DNA of 64,000 nt from Heligmosomoides polygyrus polygyrus (lineage: Eukaryota > Nematoda > Chromadorea > Rhabditida > Heligmosomidae), in contig OX377205.1 in the NCBI GenBank assembly GCA_947396885.1, positions 23,609,407 through 23,673,406 of the forward strand, in the 5' to 3' direction. The notes under the pieces are model-generated. The model did no database searches. It was not told where the DNA came from and saw only the letters and a program-made list of their open reading frames with translations. Shown here one piece after another: positions 12,036-23,443 of this stretch. How positions within the stretch are numbered: the stretch's first letter is position 1; each line of letters begins with the position of its first letter. Position numbers and translations under genes: made by a program.

Positions 12036-12295
12036 CTGACTGCGTGGTACAGCGGTAAAGAGGGCAGCTTCCTCCGCGTTTTCCGTCCGAATCGACTTTG
12101 GATTCGGTTCGCTCTTAGTCCCATCGAGCAGTTCATGAAGGTGAATTACTACTGAGGTCGGTAATTTATTGTAAGACGTTTCTGAAAAGGATAATACAGT
12201 AGTTCCTGGACATAAATTTCAGTTTAGAGGTCGAGTTGGCAATACCTTGAAGAAGTAGAGTGTGTGGCGCATTCCAAACAAATCTTCAAAGGCAT
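12036..12295 (+). mobile_element. SINE-A copy, diverged, with an unusual tRNA-like head
   Basis: The head GTGGTACAGCGGTAAAG resembles an A box, and GGATTCGGTTCGCTC may be a decayed B-box region. The 3' end GAAGTAGAGTGTGTGGCGCA matches the SINE-A 3' module, which ties it to the family. The middle is poorly conserved. Confidence 0.55.
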
Positions 12296-12910
12296 CAGTA
12301 GACTTATGTATGATCTTGTGGAGAAAAGTCTTTAATAGCGTATGAAAATCACGCTTTGTTAGGAATCGTTTAAGGCTTTCGTCTCTGAGCTAAGGCTGCA
12401 GGCAGGCTCTTAAGATTTGCAAAAGCATCAAGATTGGCCTCCATGATTGACTACCATAAAACCTGGGCACGAGCTTGATTAGGCCTCACGTTTCGAAGAT
12501 TTCGTCGTTACCGAAGGAATGAAAGAAGTTCGAATTCCTGCAGATTCTGTACGCATATCGCCAAACTGTTACATTACCGCTCCTGTATTTTGAGTTTTGG
12601 GCGGAATAAACGCAAAACGCCTGACTGCAGCGACCCTCCTCGAGACACTTGCTCCTACAGGGTCCAGGTTTTATAGCTCTCAAATCCATTGTTTTCTAAG
12701 ACCCCTGTATGATGCCTACATCATTGGATAGATCGCCCACATTTATTTCGGCCGGTACCTTTTGTTTTTGAATACGTCCTTTGAAGAGTTATGGAAAAAC
12801 GGCGGAAACGGCAGTTTTTTGCTGGTATTCGCCCAAAAACCAGAAGACAGGAGTGCTATTGTAGCTATCCCAACCCTGCTAGCACCAATGAGATTCTAAG
12901 AAAGAGTGTT

Positions 12911-13203
12911 AAAGGATAAGGATAAAGGACGGCGTTATTCAATCCCATTTGGGGTGCGCCACGCATTCTACTTCTACGGGATATCGTCGAGGCGATTTGA
13001 ATGCGTATTTGGCCATACAATGATTTGAAGTGGCCAGCCCGTGAACAAGTCAGCGCTTTATCCTTCCCAGACAAGTCTGGTACCAATTCACCGACCCCGG
13101 AGGGATGGAAGGCTTGGTTGGCCTGGGCGGGAAATCCGAAATAGGAACCTGGTATCGAGTGCACGCGACAGTCGGCGCCTCCTCCGACTGCGCTACACGC
13201 GCC
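12911..13203 (-). mobile_element. SINE-A copy, near full length
   Basis: Inverted SINE-A. The tail AAAGGATAAGGATAAAGGAC is at the left, and the tRNA-like head (CCGACTGCGCTACACGCGCCC on the plus strand) is at the right. The body modules are all present with few differences from the 34.0 and 40.9 kb copies. Confidence 0.9.
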
Positions 13204-13850
13204 CTAAGAAGTCGTCTCCAAGGTCCACATCAGGTCTCGAAGAAAGAGTGTTACGAAGTGATAACCCCAATACGAACGCAACTCACCGTTACGCCACCAG
13301 ACGGCGCTGGGAATGCAGATATTTCAGCACTGGTTCAGCAGCGTCGTATTGCGTTTGTGTTTTAGCTGTTTTTTCTTAACACTCACTTTTACTTTCTTAG
13401 GATCTCATTGGGGCTAGCAGGGTTGAAAAAACTAGAGTAGTTGGCGATATGAGTGCACATTCCGAAGGTACTTCTTTAACGCCATTGATAACGAAGAGAT
13501 CATCGAAGCTTCAGGCTTAGTAATGCTCGTTTTAACAAACCTGCCTGATATAAAGGAAATTAAGCTGTTCCTTGGAGGATAGTTTTAATTTGCATAAATC
13601 AACCTATACTCATAATGGCCTGTCATTCAAATTACCACCTGTCATTTTATTCGATTTCGTTCTCAACGCTTTTTGGGGCTGCCTCGGGCAACACTTTCCA
13701 TTTCTCAGTACTTCATATCCTACAGTCAGCCCGTTCAATTTCGTTGTTGGAATGTTAGTTCTCGCTGAATAGGTTTCCCGAAATAATTGAAAATGCTCAA
13801 CTGTTTCACAGTCCAGTTTTATGAGTCCTTTTCATACCTGCAAAGTATTA

Positions 13851-14139
13851 GGCTGATCGAAAAGTCTCACAACACCTCGCCCTACTGCCTGTTAAATTTC
13901 TTAAAGCTCTTACAGTATTGATCCTGTGTGGTGACGTCACAGTACATTATCGAAGCTTCCTCAGGCAGGCCTCGTTGAGTACGAATACAGCAACAGTGTC
14001 AACGATAAGCAGCATCCTACAACCTATCGTCTACTACGAATTTCTGCTCGGCCATTCCGCAACATCTGCGCTGCATTCAAGGAAGAAGTCATTCACTATT
14101 CCACAGTGGCCCATTGGTATCAGCGCTTCAAGACTGGAG

Positions 14140-14189
<50 letters not shown>

Positions 14190-15039
14190 AAGATCGACCT
14201 CTTTCCGGACGCCCCTCTGTTCTGGAAGAAGACAGCTTGCGCGAAGCCTTCAAGGTGAAGCCAAATTCAACCACTCGCGAATCGGCGGCGACACATGAAT
14301 GTACAAAGCACCGTCGTGAAGCAGCTGGAGATCCTTGGGTAGCGCAAAGTTTTGTCGCCTGGGATACTACATGAGATGGGGACTCTGACAAGGCATGCCG
14401 AATCAGTGTTGCTGAGTCGCTGCTTCTTCGCCCGCCCAGAAAGAACCTTTTGAAGGACATTGTTACTGTTGATAAAAGGTGGATTCTCTGTGTTAATCAC
14501 ACCCGCAAGAGCCAATGGCTACCACGCGGAGAACCGGCTCCAAGACAGCCGAAACCTGGACACCACGAAAAGACGGCTCTTCTGTGTTGCTGGTGGGACT
14601 CAGAAGGCATGCTTTGCTGGGAATTGCTGGATAGTGAGATCACAGCCACAGCATCTGTCTACGCTACCCAGCTCCAGAACTGGCCATGTGCCAAAAACGT
14701 CCAGAGCGAGAAAATGTCTATCTGCTGCACCGCAACGCGCGTCCTCATGTCGCAAAAGTGAGTTCAGGCTCCTCCTGACTACACCTGTTCAGAGCTCCGA
14801 AGCAGCATCTTCGAGGTAGAGAGTTCAATGCTCGACGTCAACTGGAAATGGACGTTTCTTAATTTTTTTCTTTACACCCCTCAGAATTCTGTCTGAAAGA
14901 TGGGGCAGTATCTTAGACCTCGATGGGGCAGAATTTTATCATGGACCGTGGACTGAGTTCTTGTATTATATAATGTATTATTTTGTATTGCATTGCAATA
15001 TTGTTGTGCTAGTGTTGCAAGAGTTTTCGATCACCCCAA
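13851..15039 (+). mobile_element. Mariner transposon, full length, transposase dead
   Basis: The terminal inverted repeats are GGCTGATCGAAAAGTCTCAC at the left and, at the right, GTTTTCGATCACCCCA, with TA on both sides. Inside is a decayed mariner transposase. The N-terminal helix-turn-helix region gives ICAAFKEEVIHYSTVAHWYQ then RFKTGDIS, then EDRPLSGRPS, and later VDKRWILCVNHTRKSQWLPR and GEPAPRQPKPG. The first catalytic Asp is kept (VDKRWI). Where the family has a second catalytic Asp in an HDNARPH motif, this copy encodes HRNARPHVAK in a shifted frame. Stops, frameshifts and that substitution make it inactive. Confidence 0.88.
14145..14188 (+). repeat. TC microsatellite inside the mariner transposase
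   Basis: Twenty-two uninterrupted TC units lie exactly between the codons for GDIS and those for LEDRPLSGRP of the decayed transposase. The frames on the two sides differ, so the expansion itself contributes a frameshift. Confidence 0.95.
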
Positions 15040-15429
15040 TAGTTTGAAATTTCTAAGGTTGGAATGAATCTATCGAGAAGAAGCGCTGAGGTCATCTTTT
15101 ACTGACACTGTACATAGTCTACATGACAAAAGTTCAAGCGGTGTAGGTTGCACAATGCTGAATAGTTCTTCGGCCATTGTCTCCTATAGGTTTCGTAGGA
15201 CGACTAGTTTGGCCTCACTCTGTTCAACTCAGGCTATAAAAAGTTTCTGCGCGTTTTAATTTGGTGAGCCTAGCCCTGGGTTATTAGCGATAGATAACAT
15301 ATAACTGCCGAAAATCAAGGGCTGGATTCCTCATGCAATGCACTTGTGAAGAGCAGCATTCTCGCTAGCGTTAGCTGCCTCATGAGCTAATTTAAAATAC
15401 AGCTTTCGTCTTTCTCTGCTTCTTATCAA

Positions 15430-15600
15430 GGGTCGGATTCATCAACGACTTACATAACTTTAACAGGGAATTCAGTCGGAAAACTCAGATAACGGGGCTT
15501 ATTACGCGACATGGTGTGCGATAAGCCGCGCCATCTGATCGTGAGTTTTCCGTTGTAAATTCCCTGTTAAAGTTACGTAAGTCGTTGATGAATCCGGCCC
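15430..15600. mobile_element. Family D MITE, long palindromic arms
   Basis: Left end GGGTCGGATTCATCAACGAC and the following TTACATAACTTTAACAGGGA are mirrored at the right end with two or three mismatches over about 44 bp. Weaker complementarity continues inward. The interior is too short to encode a protein. Confidence 0.85.
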
Positions 15601-15620
15601 CTGTTGGCGAACCAACTACT

Positions 15621-15727
15621 GGGGCCATATTCATCAACCGCAGGCCTCTTCATATGACGTTCATCAGCATCAGGTTTGGCGGTATTTTCATCGAGAAGGG
15701 CGGTAAGCGGTTGATGATTCTGTCCCC
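15621..15727. mobile_element. Family D MITE, short member
   Basis: Left end GGGGCCATATTCATCAACCG pairs with the right end, whose complement is GGGGACAGAATCATCAACCG. It lies 20 bp from the preceding MITE and shares the ATTCATCAAC core, but its interior differs. Confidence 0.75.
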
Positions 15728-16189
15728 TGAATAAGGGTTGATAAGCTCATCTCTATCAGGTTGTAATAAAGGTGCTGCTCAAGAAAATGGCAAAACATAT
15801 ATTCCGAGGGGTGATAGAAGAGGGTCGCGGGGAAGGCAGAGTAGTCATTGAGTCCTAGCTGTTGCCAACGAATATCAATGAAGCTGCGCCTTCGATGCCA
15901 CCCTACTATGGCGCCCTTCTCGATGACGCGTCACGTTGTTGTCGAGGCCTCAAGCCACGAGGTAGTCCGTAGTCCACTTCATTTCTCTTCTAAAGAAGTC
16001 TGGTCGTGTTTTTGAAAAAGAACTCGCCGGAATGCTGTCTACAGGATTCTTTGTTTTATGGATGTTTTCTAGTATACTCCTATTCCCAGCGCGGTAATTA
16101 TGAACAACAAGCAGTCTGAGTCTTCTAGCCCCTTACATTAGTGACAAGTTTTCAGTCTCGTTCAAGGGCTTTGGTAGGTCTTCTTCGCG

Positions 16190-17498
16190 TATATACCATT
16201 TTCAAATTGGACAGAATTGGACAGTTTTCAAAAACGGGACACTTCTTACACCAAATTGGACACTTCTAAATAAGCCTAGCGCTTTTGAAATCAAACTTAT
16301 CATTTTCCAAATTACAACGAGCTCTTTTCGCGTTGAGCTAGAGACCCCAAAAAAGATAGAATAAGTTTTTGTTTAAGAAAAAGTTCAGCATTACTACCTT
16401 TGAAGTTTCAATTCACCTACCCTGTAAGTGATCACTTTGTTTGGAGTTTTATAAATTCTCATCTTCCGAGGAAAAATTAGTGGTTAAAATCTTGCTTTAA
16501 TAAGCAGGAAGGCGGCCATTTTGCACTGCCAAACGAAAAGATTACGCCATGCCGTCGCCCAAGACATCGCAATTGTTATTCGATTGGCTGCACAATTTCT
16601 GTTTGCATGAAGTTTCACCTTGTAATCTAATTAACAAAATCAATTGTAAAGAATAAGTATATCGTCGCTGTGATGCTTCATGTAAGCAGCATCTACACTT
16701 ATAATCAAATAAACATCTCGACGAGCTTTTCAAGTGCATGGCGCGGTCTCATTTTTTATTGCAATAAATGATCGCTACCTTGTTGCGCTTCAGAATTTTG
16801 TTCAATTTATATTTTTTGTTGAAAAATGAAATCTTATTAAATTATTACACTCATTTGGGCAGCAGAACTACAAAATTTCAATGAATGTTTTACAAAATTT
16901 CAAATAATCCAATAAATGAACACATTGTTGGAAACTTTATAAAACTCTCACTTTTGAGAAAAAATAATAACTTAGGGTCTGTTTTAAAAAGCAGGAAGGT
17001 GGCCATTTTCTTACTATCAAAGGAAGAGATTACGCCATGCCGTCGTCCAATGCATCGTCATTTTCGTTCGATTGATAGCAAAATTTCTGTAATTTCTGTT
17101 TGTATGGTTCTCATATCTGCAGCTAGCTCTAATTAACCTAATTAACAACCAGTTGTAAAAAATACACAGACAATCGTTTTGATGCTTTGTATAAGCAGCA
17201 TTTACACTATTAATAAATTAAACATCTCGACGAGCTTTCCAACTACATTGCGCGATCTTATCCTTTATTGAACAAAATGATTGTTACCTTGTTGCCCTTT
17301 ACAAATTTGTTTATTATATATTTTTTGTTGAAAAACAAACAAAATCTTATTAAATTATTACACTCATTCGGGCAGCAGAACCACAAAATTTCAATTAAAC
17401 TGTAGGAAGCTCGTTTCGATATGCAAGAAATCTTCTTTGATTTCAGAAGCATCAAGTTTGTTTTGAGGAGTATCCAATTTGACGTGGGAAAGGTATAT
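16190..17498. mobile_element. Family C TIR element with an internal duplication
   Basis: The left end TATACCATTTTCAAATTGGAC and the right end, read as its complement ATACCTTTCCCACGTCAAAT then TGGATACTCC, form an imperfect inverted repeat with TA at both borders. Inside, a segment of about 500 bp is repeated in tandem: GCCATGCCGTCG occurs near 16547 and again near 17034, and CATCTCGACGAGCTTT near 16713 and 17222. No transposase is recognisable, so the element is non-autonomous. Confidence 0.65.
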
Positions 17499-17544
17499 AT
17501 GTATGAGCGTTGGTAAATAATAACGGCGACACGCAATCCTTGGA

Positions 17545-17774
17545 CCTCTACGAGCTCTTATGGAGGCAATTTGAACGCTTGTTCAGCCTATACGGTAAAC
17601 CGCGGATGTCTCCCGATTAAGAAGGCATTCTTATTCCTTCTCCAGACTGGTCTGGTACCATTAAGCCTTCCTAAGCTAGGGTAAGATTTGATTGGGCTGG
17701 GCGAGTCTCAAACCGTGAAATGAGACCTATAAGAGCGACGCCTCCTTAGCCTACGCTCATCGTGCCTTTGAGAT
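17545..17774 (-). mobile_element. SINE-A copy, old
   Basis: The inverted SINE-A order is recognisable from TTATGGAGGCAATTTGAACG, CCAGACTGGTCTGGTACCAT, TGGGCTGGGCGAGTCTCAAA and CGACGCCTCCTTAGCCTACG. The tail is lost and internal indels are frequent. Confidence 0.65.
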
Positions 17775-18449
17775 GAGCTGTAATGCATCCTGAAGGCGAG
17801 AAAGGGTTTATTGTAGCGTGGTGAGTGTTCTGCTTAAAGAAATCTCTCCGCTTCGGGTACTTCCTTATGTTATAAACGATACATGGGGATCGTCACGCGG
17901 AATACGTCAAGCGCTCACTTCACTTGTGCGTTTTTAGTGCACTTTGATTGCGCGCTGGGTGTACATACACCGACCCTAAAATAACCTTCTTTCGAAGTAG
18001 GCAATATCCGAATCATGATCATTCTTAGATGACCTCGTTTAGCGCCTTAGACTGACGCAATATTGTCTCACTGTTTTGTTAGGAAACATTGGACTACACA
18101 GTGCAGACCTTGGAGGTTCTATGAAACTAAATTTAGGTTCTCATTTTTATAAATGAAGGAATTAACATTTCTTAGCGATTCGCTGAAGGCTTAGGAGAGT
18201 GACGCATTCATGCGTTAAACGTTCGTTTTTGTGAGGCAATTATGTGCACAGACTGCACTTATTATTTTAAATGAGCCACGTGTTCACTAAAATTATCTCG
18301 CTTGATGACCCTACAGTGCTCACTCAAAATTCACAAAGCGATGAACATTAACCGTGATTTGGCTCGTGTTTGCTACTGTAATCGTGTGAAGAATATGGAC
18401 ACAACACTTTTAATGACGCAGCTTTTTCTGTTTTTTGTTTGGTCACTGC

Positions 18450-18795
18450 GATATCCGGGAGGGGGCAGCCGTAAAGTACCGTATACGTCGTCCCATGCCA
18501 CACAAGAACATCCCCTGAATCTAAATGGAAGACATCGCACAATTTGTCAGCAGCTGAAGTGCTCGTAGAAACTGCTTGGGGCAGATATGAATCACGGTAC
18601 ATGTCGCGAAGATGGGCAGCATTGGAAAATGGAAACGCGCCAGAAATTCAGTCCGCATAGAGCGGGTATGCCGTTCAGAGAAGAAGCGTACGGACGACAT
18701 CGTGAATGGCTGGCACGTTCGACCCTTCCAATGCTGCCCACTTTCGCGACATGTGCCTAAATCACCATATGCTCTTCTCCGATTAGGATAGATCC
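18450..18795. mobile_element. Inverted-repeat element, probable family E relative
   Basis: Inner arms ACATGTCGCGAAGATGGGCA (from 18599) and its near-complement ending TTTCGCGACATGT (to 18754) share about 29 bp with two differences; weaker pairing extends both ways. The right border GATTAGGATAGATCC resembles the family E end at 27.84 kb. The left border near GGGAGGGGGCAGCCG is uncertain. Confidence 0.55.
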
Positions 18796-18875
18796 CAATA
18801 TCCGTCTTTGATATTGCTTACTATTTCGCAATCATATCTCAACAAACTTGATCTATGTATTATTGAAAGGGTGAA

Positions 18876-19143
18876 GAATAAAGGACGGTGTCCACCAGTC
18901 CATCTGGGATACTACACGCATTCTATGCTACGGTATATTCTAGAGGCGATTTGAATTGGCCTATACAAATGACCTGTGATCTCTAGTCGAAGAAGGAATC
19001 AGTGCGTTATGCTTTCCAGGGACAAGTCTGTTACCAACACACCAAAGGGAGGGATTTAAAGCTTAGCTGGACCTGACGATACCCGAAACAAAAACATCGA
19101 TTTAGGGTGCCGGTGCATCTTCCGGTCTTCCTACTACACGTCC
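18876..19143 (-). mobile_element. SINE-A copy, diverged
   Basis: Starts AATAAAGGACGGTG, then ACACGCATTCTATGCTACGG, AGAGGCGATTTGAATTGGCC, AGGGACAAGTCTGTTACCAA and CTACTACACGTCC at the tRNA-like end. The order fits an inverted SINE-A throughout. Confidence 0.75.
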
Positions 19144-19454
19144 TTTATATACTTTTTTATCACTTATTTATTATCATGCTTTTTATTTTATTTTGTTTTT
19201 AGTTGATAAGGCCTTCTGATCTGTGGCTTCGATTTTGTTTCTTTTTTTGCGTTAGGTTTTTACCCTTTTTCTTTGGCGTCACTCTTATTACTTCGATAAT
19301 AGAAAGATGTGGTAGGGCTTCTGGAATAGATGATTAGCCTTTTTTCCCCTTACTATTAAATAGATGGATAATGCCGACCGGCTCACTTTTGATAACCTGA
19401 GTGGTGGTTCATCTAGTAGCAAGGACTGTGTGCTAGGTGAAAAGATCTATCTTC

Positions 19455-19672
19455 TGCGCGGATCTATCTTCCTAGTCGGAGGGGGCATAGCTAAAAACGC
19501 AAAACAAGTATAAGCAGTACAACTCTCTCGACTAGAGCACTGCAAAGAAAGGTTCCCTCGTAGGCCGGTTCAGGTTCAGGTGTCCCGCTTGTGCTTTCAG
19601 TTTAGCCGCCGTTGTAAAAGGAGTGAGAGTGGAGTGCTCCACCCCCCCCCCACTAGGATAGCTCCACCTGCG
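19455..19672. mobile_element. Candidate family E element
   Basis: The left border CTTCCTAGTCGGAGGGGGCA then TAGCTAAAAAC matches the family E end at 27.48 kb. The right border, read on the other strand, is GAGCTATCCTAGTGGGGGGG. The interior shows little further complementarity. Confidence 0.45.
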
Positions 19673-20412
19673 GTTACCGCCTAGTGGATAATACGCCATT
19701 TCGGAGAGCATAAGGTTTTGTTCTATCTCCGATTGAGGCCGCCGCACCGGCACCGGTTCTGCACATGGCTTGCTATGTCTCTTTATGTTCAGCACAACTT
19801 CAAACGTTTTCAAAGTCGTTGTCAATCCCTGTTACTCCATAGTAAGGCAAAACGTTAATGGTTGTAAAGATAGTTACTAAAATACAAGCTGGTATGCAGT
19901 AGAGCTACGGACTCCCGCCCACTCCGGCGTTGGAACAGCAGTCTTCCCGCTTTCTTTCGTTTTCCCTCATTAAGCGCGAATGATGCGTCGCATTGCTATA
20001 AACCCAGGTCCTATTATGCATTCAGCACGGTTCAAATTTAAACTATGCCATCTGAAGAGCAGACCCCCGGCGTCGAGGAGATGCTGTCCCTTCTATACGT
20101 CATGGAACCCAGTCACTTGTTTGCCATAGTTTCCCGAATGTGTGAGTCGAGCAATGACGGCTAGTCACCGACGTCGTTGTCGTGCCTGACGATCAGAATT
20201 CGCGCGTTTTCGTGCAGCGGCGATCGCATGCCTTCAACTGTGTCATTGCGAGAGTGTGATTCTCGCGCTCGAGTCATCGGAACCGATCACGTGTTCGAAA
20301 TTCCCCTACGCATCCATAGCAGTGTTGTAAGAGAGATATTCACATAAAAAAAGAAGCTCACCAACGTCTGAGTGCTTCTAACTATATGTATAGATATATA
20401 TGTGTATATAAA
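19673..20412. other. No recognised feature
   Basis: No repeat ends or coding evidence apart from a short AT-rich TATA run just before the next SINE. Confidence 0.5.
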
Positions 20413-20709
20413 AAAGGATAAAGGAAAAAGGATAAAGGCTTTATTCAATCCCCTTTGGAATGCGACACGCATTCTACTTCTACGGGATGTCGTGGGGGCG
20501 ACTTGGATGCGTATTTGGCCATACAATGACTTGCGGTGGCCAGTCGATGAACAAGTCAGCGCTTTATCCTTCCCAGACAAGTCTGGTACCAACTCACCGA
20601 CCTCGGAGGGATGGAAGGCTTGGTTGGCCTGGGCGAGAAATCCGAACCAGGAACCTGGTATCGGGTGCAGGCGACAGCCGGCGCCTCCTCCGATTGCGCT
20701 CCACGCGCA
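20413..20709 (-). mobile_element. SINE-A copy, near full length
   Basis: Inverted copy with duplicated tail units (AAGGATAAAGGAAAAAGG) at the left and the tRNA-like head (TCCGATTGCGCTCCACGCGC) at the right. All body modules are present. It ends beside the left border of a family C fragment. Confidence 0.9.
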
Positions 20710-20711
20710 TA

Positions 20712-21140
20712 TGTATAGTTACCATTCTCGCCAAGTTGGGCACTTTTCAAATCAAACTGGTCACTTTTGAAGTCGAAGTGAACACTTTTCACGTTAACTT
20801 GGACGGACACAATTCTAGATAAGACTAACGCTTTTGACGCACACTGAACATGTTCCAGATCGAAACGGACTCCTTCCACGATAAACTAGATTTTTAGAAA
20901 AGGATAGAATAGCCTTTTCTCCAAGGAAAGTTTTAGCTCACCTACTCAACAAGTCAACGCATTGTTTGAATTAAAATCTTATAAAATTCTCATTTTTTGG
21001 AGGGAAAAGAGCGGCTTAAAGTTTGTTTTAAAGAGGCGGCCGTTTTTGTACTAGAAATGGTTGCCCCATAACATGGTACAATCTCTTTTTTCTTGCAGTA
21101 ACTGATTGCTGCCTTGTTGCGCTTTCCTTCCCAACAAAAG
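20712..21140. mobile_element. Family C fragment, left part
   Basis: Left border AGTTACCATTCTCGCCAAGT then TGGGCAC is the family C end. TCACCTACTCAACAAGTCAA and GAGGCGGCCGTTTTTG match the body of the 16.2 and 34.6 kb copies. The right part is missing. Confidence 0.55.
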
Positions 21141-21842
21141 CACTTTTAAGCTTCACGCCTATGCGATATGAGGAAAGAGCGTCGCCTAGAGTTCTACTTT
21201 CTAAATTGGGGTGAAAGCCTTTCCTTGTAAGAGCTTAACGCTTTTAATCTCTTTTTCGTTTGACTTGTTTCTGTAAAAAAATCAAAAATTTCTGCAGCAT
21301 CATCGAAAAAACTTTCGTCACCTGAAGTCTCTCAGCCATTCCGCCTTGGAAACCGCTTCAACAGGTGGCCGTCGAGCTAATTAACTAGAGCCCTTCCACA
21401 GTGGAGCCAATGGAAGTACATATTAGTTCGGACCGAAAATCGTTTTCGACCTCCAGCTCCAATGGATCTCAACTTCATGCAGAGTTAAGCTTTCCAGTTC
21501 AGCTATGTAGGAACTGCTACGTATATGACATCTCTGTGAAAGAGAGTCACTTTCTATTCGTGAGCGATTAGGCAGCTGGAGCTAAAGGATTGAGGGAGAC
21601 ATTTGGAGCATCCTTTTGTGTACGGTGGGTGAGCTCTTCCCTTTTTGAACTTTCTCGAAAATCCGAAGTAGCACGATGTACATGGTTGAAGAAAGTGAAA
21701 TCAAGTATAATTTTAAACTAAGAGCTCTACAGTTTTAACACATGAATTCGACCATGTGTTATTTGGATTTGCTGCTTGGATGGATAGGAATGCTTTATTT
21801 ACCAGAGGACAAATTTTCGTCAGAGTTTCATCCTTTCATAAA
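21141..21842. other. No recognised feature
   Basis: Non-repetitive by eye. Nothing in it can be assigned. Confidence 0.5.
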
Positions 21843-22030
21843 GATGTTTTGTTGTGATCAAAACTCTATCACCGGGACTCGTACCCGCACCTCCTGCCTT
21901 CTGACCGGGCGGGAATGTTCTGCGACATTATTACAAGTGGCGCCAGAGTTTTGAACGCAACAAAACATCGTCTTGAGAGCTTAATACTTCGATACTGGCC
22001 GCTTGAGGCCTAAAGAAATCGAACTGAATC
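21843..22030. mobile_element. Family B element with 25-bp inverted flanks
   Basis: The left flank at 21843-21867 (GATGTTTTGTTGTGATCAAA plus ACTCT) and the right flank at 21945-21969 are inverted copies matching at 23 of 25 positions. Between them lies a minus-strand tRNA-like sequence with B box GGGTACGAGTCCCGG and CATTCCCGCCCGGTCAGAAG. The right-arm tRNA-like sequence is reduced to its last bases (GGCGCC). The family 3' region continues to the right with TACTGGCCGCTTGAGGCC. Confidence 0.75.
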
Positions 22031-22663
22031 GTTCATACTTTGGATTGATTCTGAATTCTCACCAGCAATATCTGGCTTAATCTGCCTGCTTTCTTGGCTG
22101 ATTCTTCTATGAAGTGTGAGAAGGGCATTCTTATCCAACATTTTCACAAGGCCTTTTGGCTTGTTGCTCATGATCGTTCTTGGGATGAGCAGCTAGATTT
22201 TTTCCACGATTGCCTGTTTGTTTTACATTAAAAGAAAGAAAGCGAATGCTGCCATTATCTCCCTTATCAGTCAACGCGCCAGTTGACAGCGTACCTCTTT
22301 CTTTCTCCGGGGTGGATGAGCAGAGCAGTGCGATAACCCGACGTTGCTCTAAGCTAGTGAGCCTTTGCTTTTGCGTGTCTTAGGCTTTCTTCCAATCGAA
22401 GGTTTTCTATCTCTAGTTCCAGACGTTGCTCAGCTCAGCTCCTCACTGAAAAATGTTTAGATAACCTTCCAACCTAACTTCTAGATTTGGTTTTGATTCT
22501 GACAGCTGTGAGATAGTGCTCCGATGTTCAAACCATAGCCGCTCTATGATACAAAAATTCTGCTTTTCAGATTCCACAAAAGCTGTTAAACTCATCAATT
22601 TGAAGGAGACGCCTTAATGTTTTATATCTCCTTCAAGTGTATTTTGCTCAACATAATAGCACT

Positions 22664-22945
22664 GAACGTGCCAGCGCAGTCGGATGAGGCATCGGCTGGT
22701 GCGGGCACCCGATTCCAATCTATTGGTTCGACTTTCTCAATCAACCAAGCCTCCACTGCAGAGTCGATAAATTGGTATCAAACTTGTCTGTGAAAGATAA
22801 AACACTAACTTGCCCATCGGTTGGCCACCGCAGTTCAGTGTATGAACCAAATGCACATTCAATTCACCTCCAAAGTGTCCCATAAAAATAGAATGTGTGG
22901 CGCATCCCAAAGGGATTGAGCAACGCCATAATCTATCTGTTATTC
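22664..22945 (+). mobile_element. SINE-A copy, diverged
   Basis: A box CCAGCGCAGTCGGATG and B box TTGGTTCGACTTTC, then AATCAACCAAGCCTCC, AAACTTGTCTGTGAAAGATA and AGAATGTGTGGCGCATCCC. A degraded tail ends the copy. Confidence 0.85.
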
Positions 22946-23169
22946 TTTAATGATCCCGAACCGCCTAACCAGCATAGAGTAAAAGCATAAAGGCAGCAAT
23001 ACTCAAGGCATTTTAATGATGAAAATCTCCTCTCAAAGGGTTGCATTTCTGGAGAGATTTTGAACACATGCCAACTACATCTTGTTTAAGTGGCATTGTT
23101 CCCTCCTGCCTCCTGGATGGGTGCCATCTACAAGAAATTCATCAACTGATGATTAAAGTCTGAATAATA

Positions 23170-23443
23170 GAGGATAAAGGACGGTGTTACTCAATCCCTT
23201 TCAGGATGCACCGCGCATTCTACTTCTACGGCATGTCATGGAGGCGAAATGAATGCTATTTAGTTGTACAATGATTTGCGGTGGCCAGCCGATAAACATT
23301 CAACGCTTTATCTTTCCCGGACGAGTCCGATACCTATACCCCGGTGGGGTGGAAGGCTTCATTGGCCTGGGCGGGAAATCCGAATCAGGAACCTGGTATT
23401 GGGTGCACTACCCAGCACCTTTTCCGACTGCGCTACACGCATC
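23170..23443 (-). mobile_element. SINE-A copy
   Basis: Left end AGGATAAAGGACGGTGTTAC, body TGCGGTGGCCAGCCGATAAA and GGGCGGGAAATCCGAATCAG, right end CCGACTGCGCTACACGC. Moderately diverged but complete. Confidence 0.88.
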
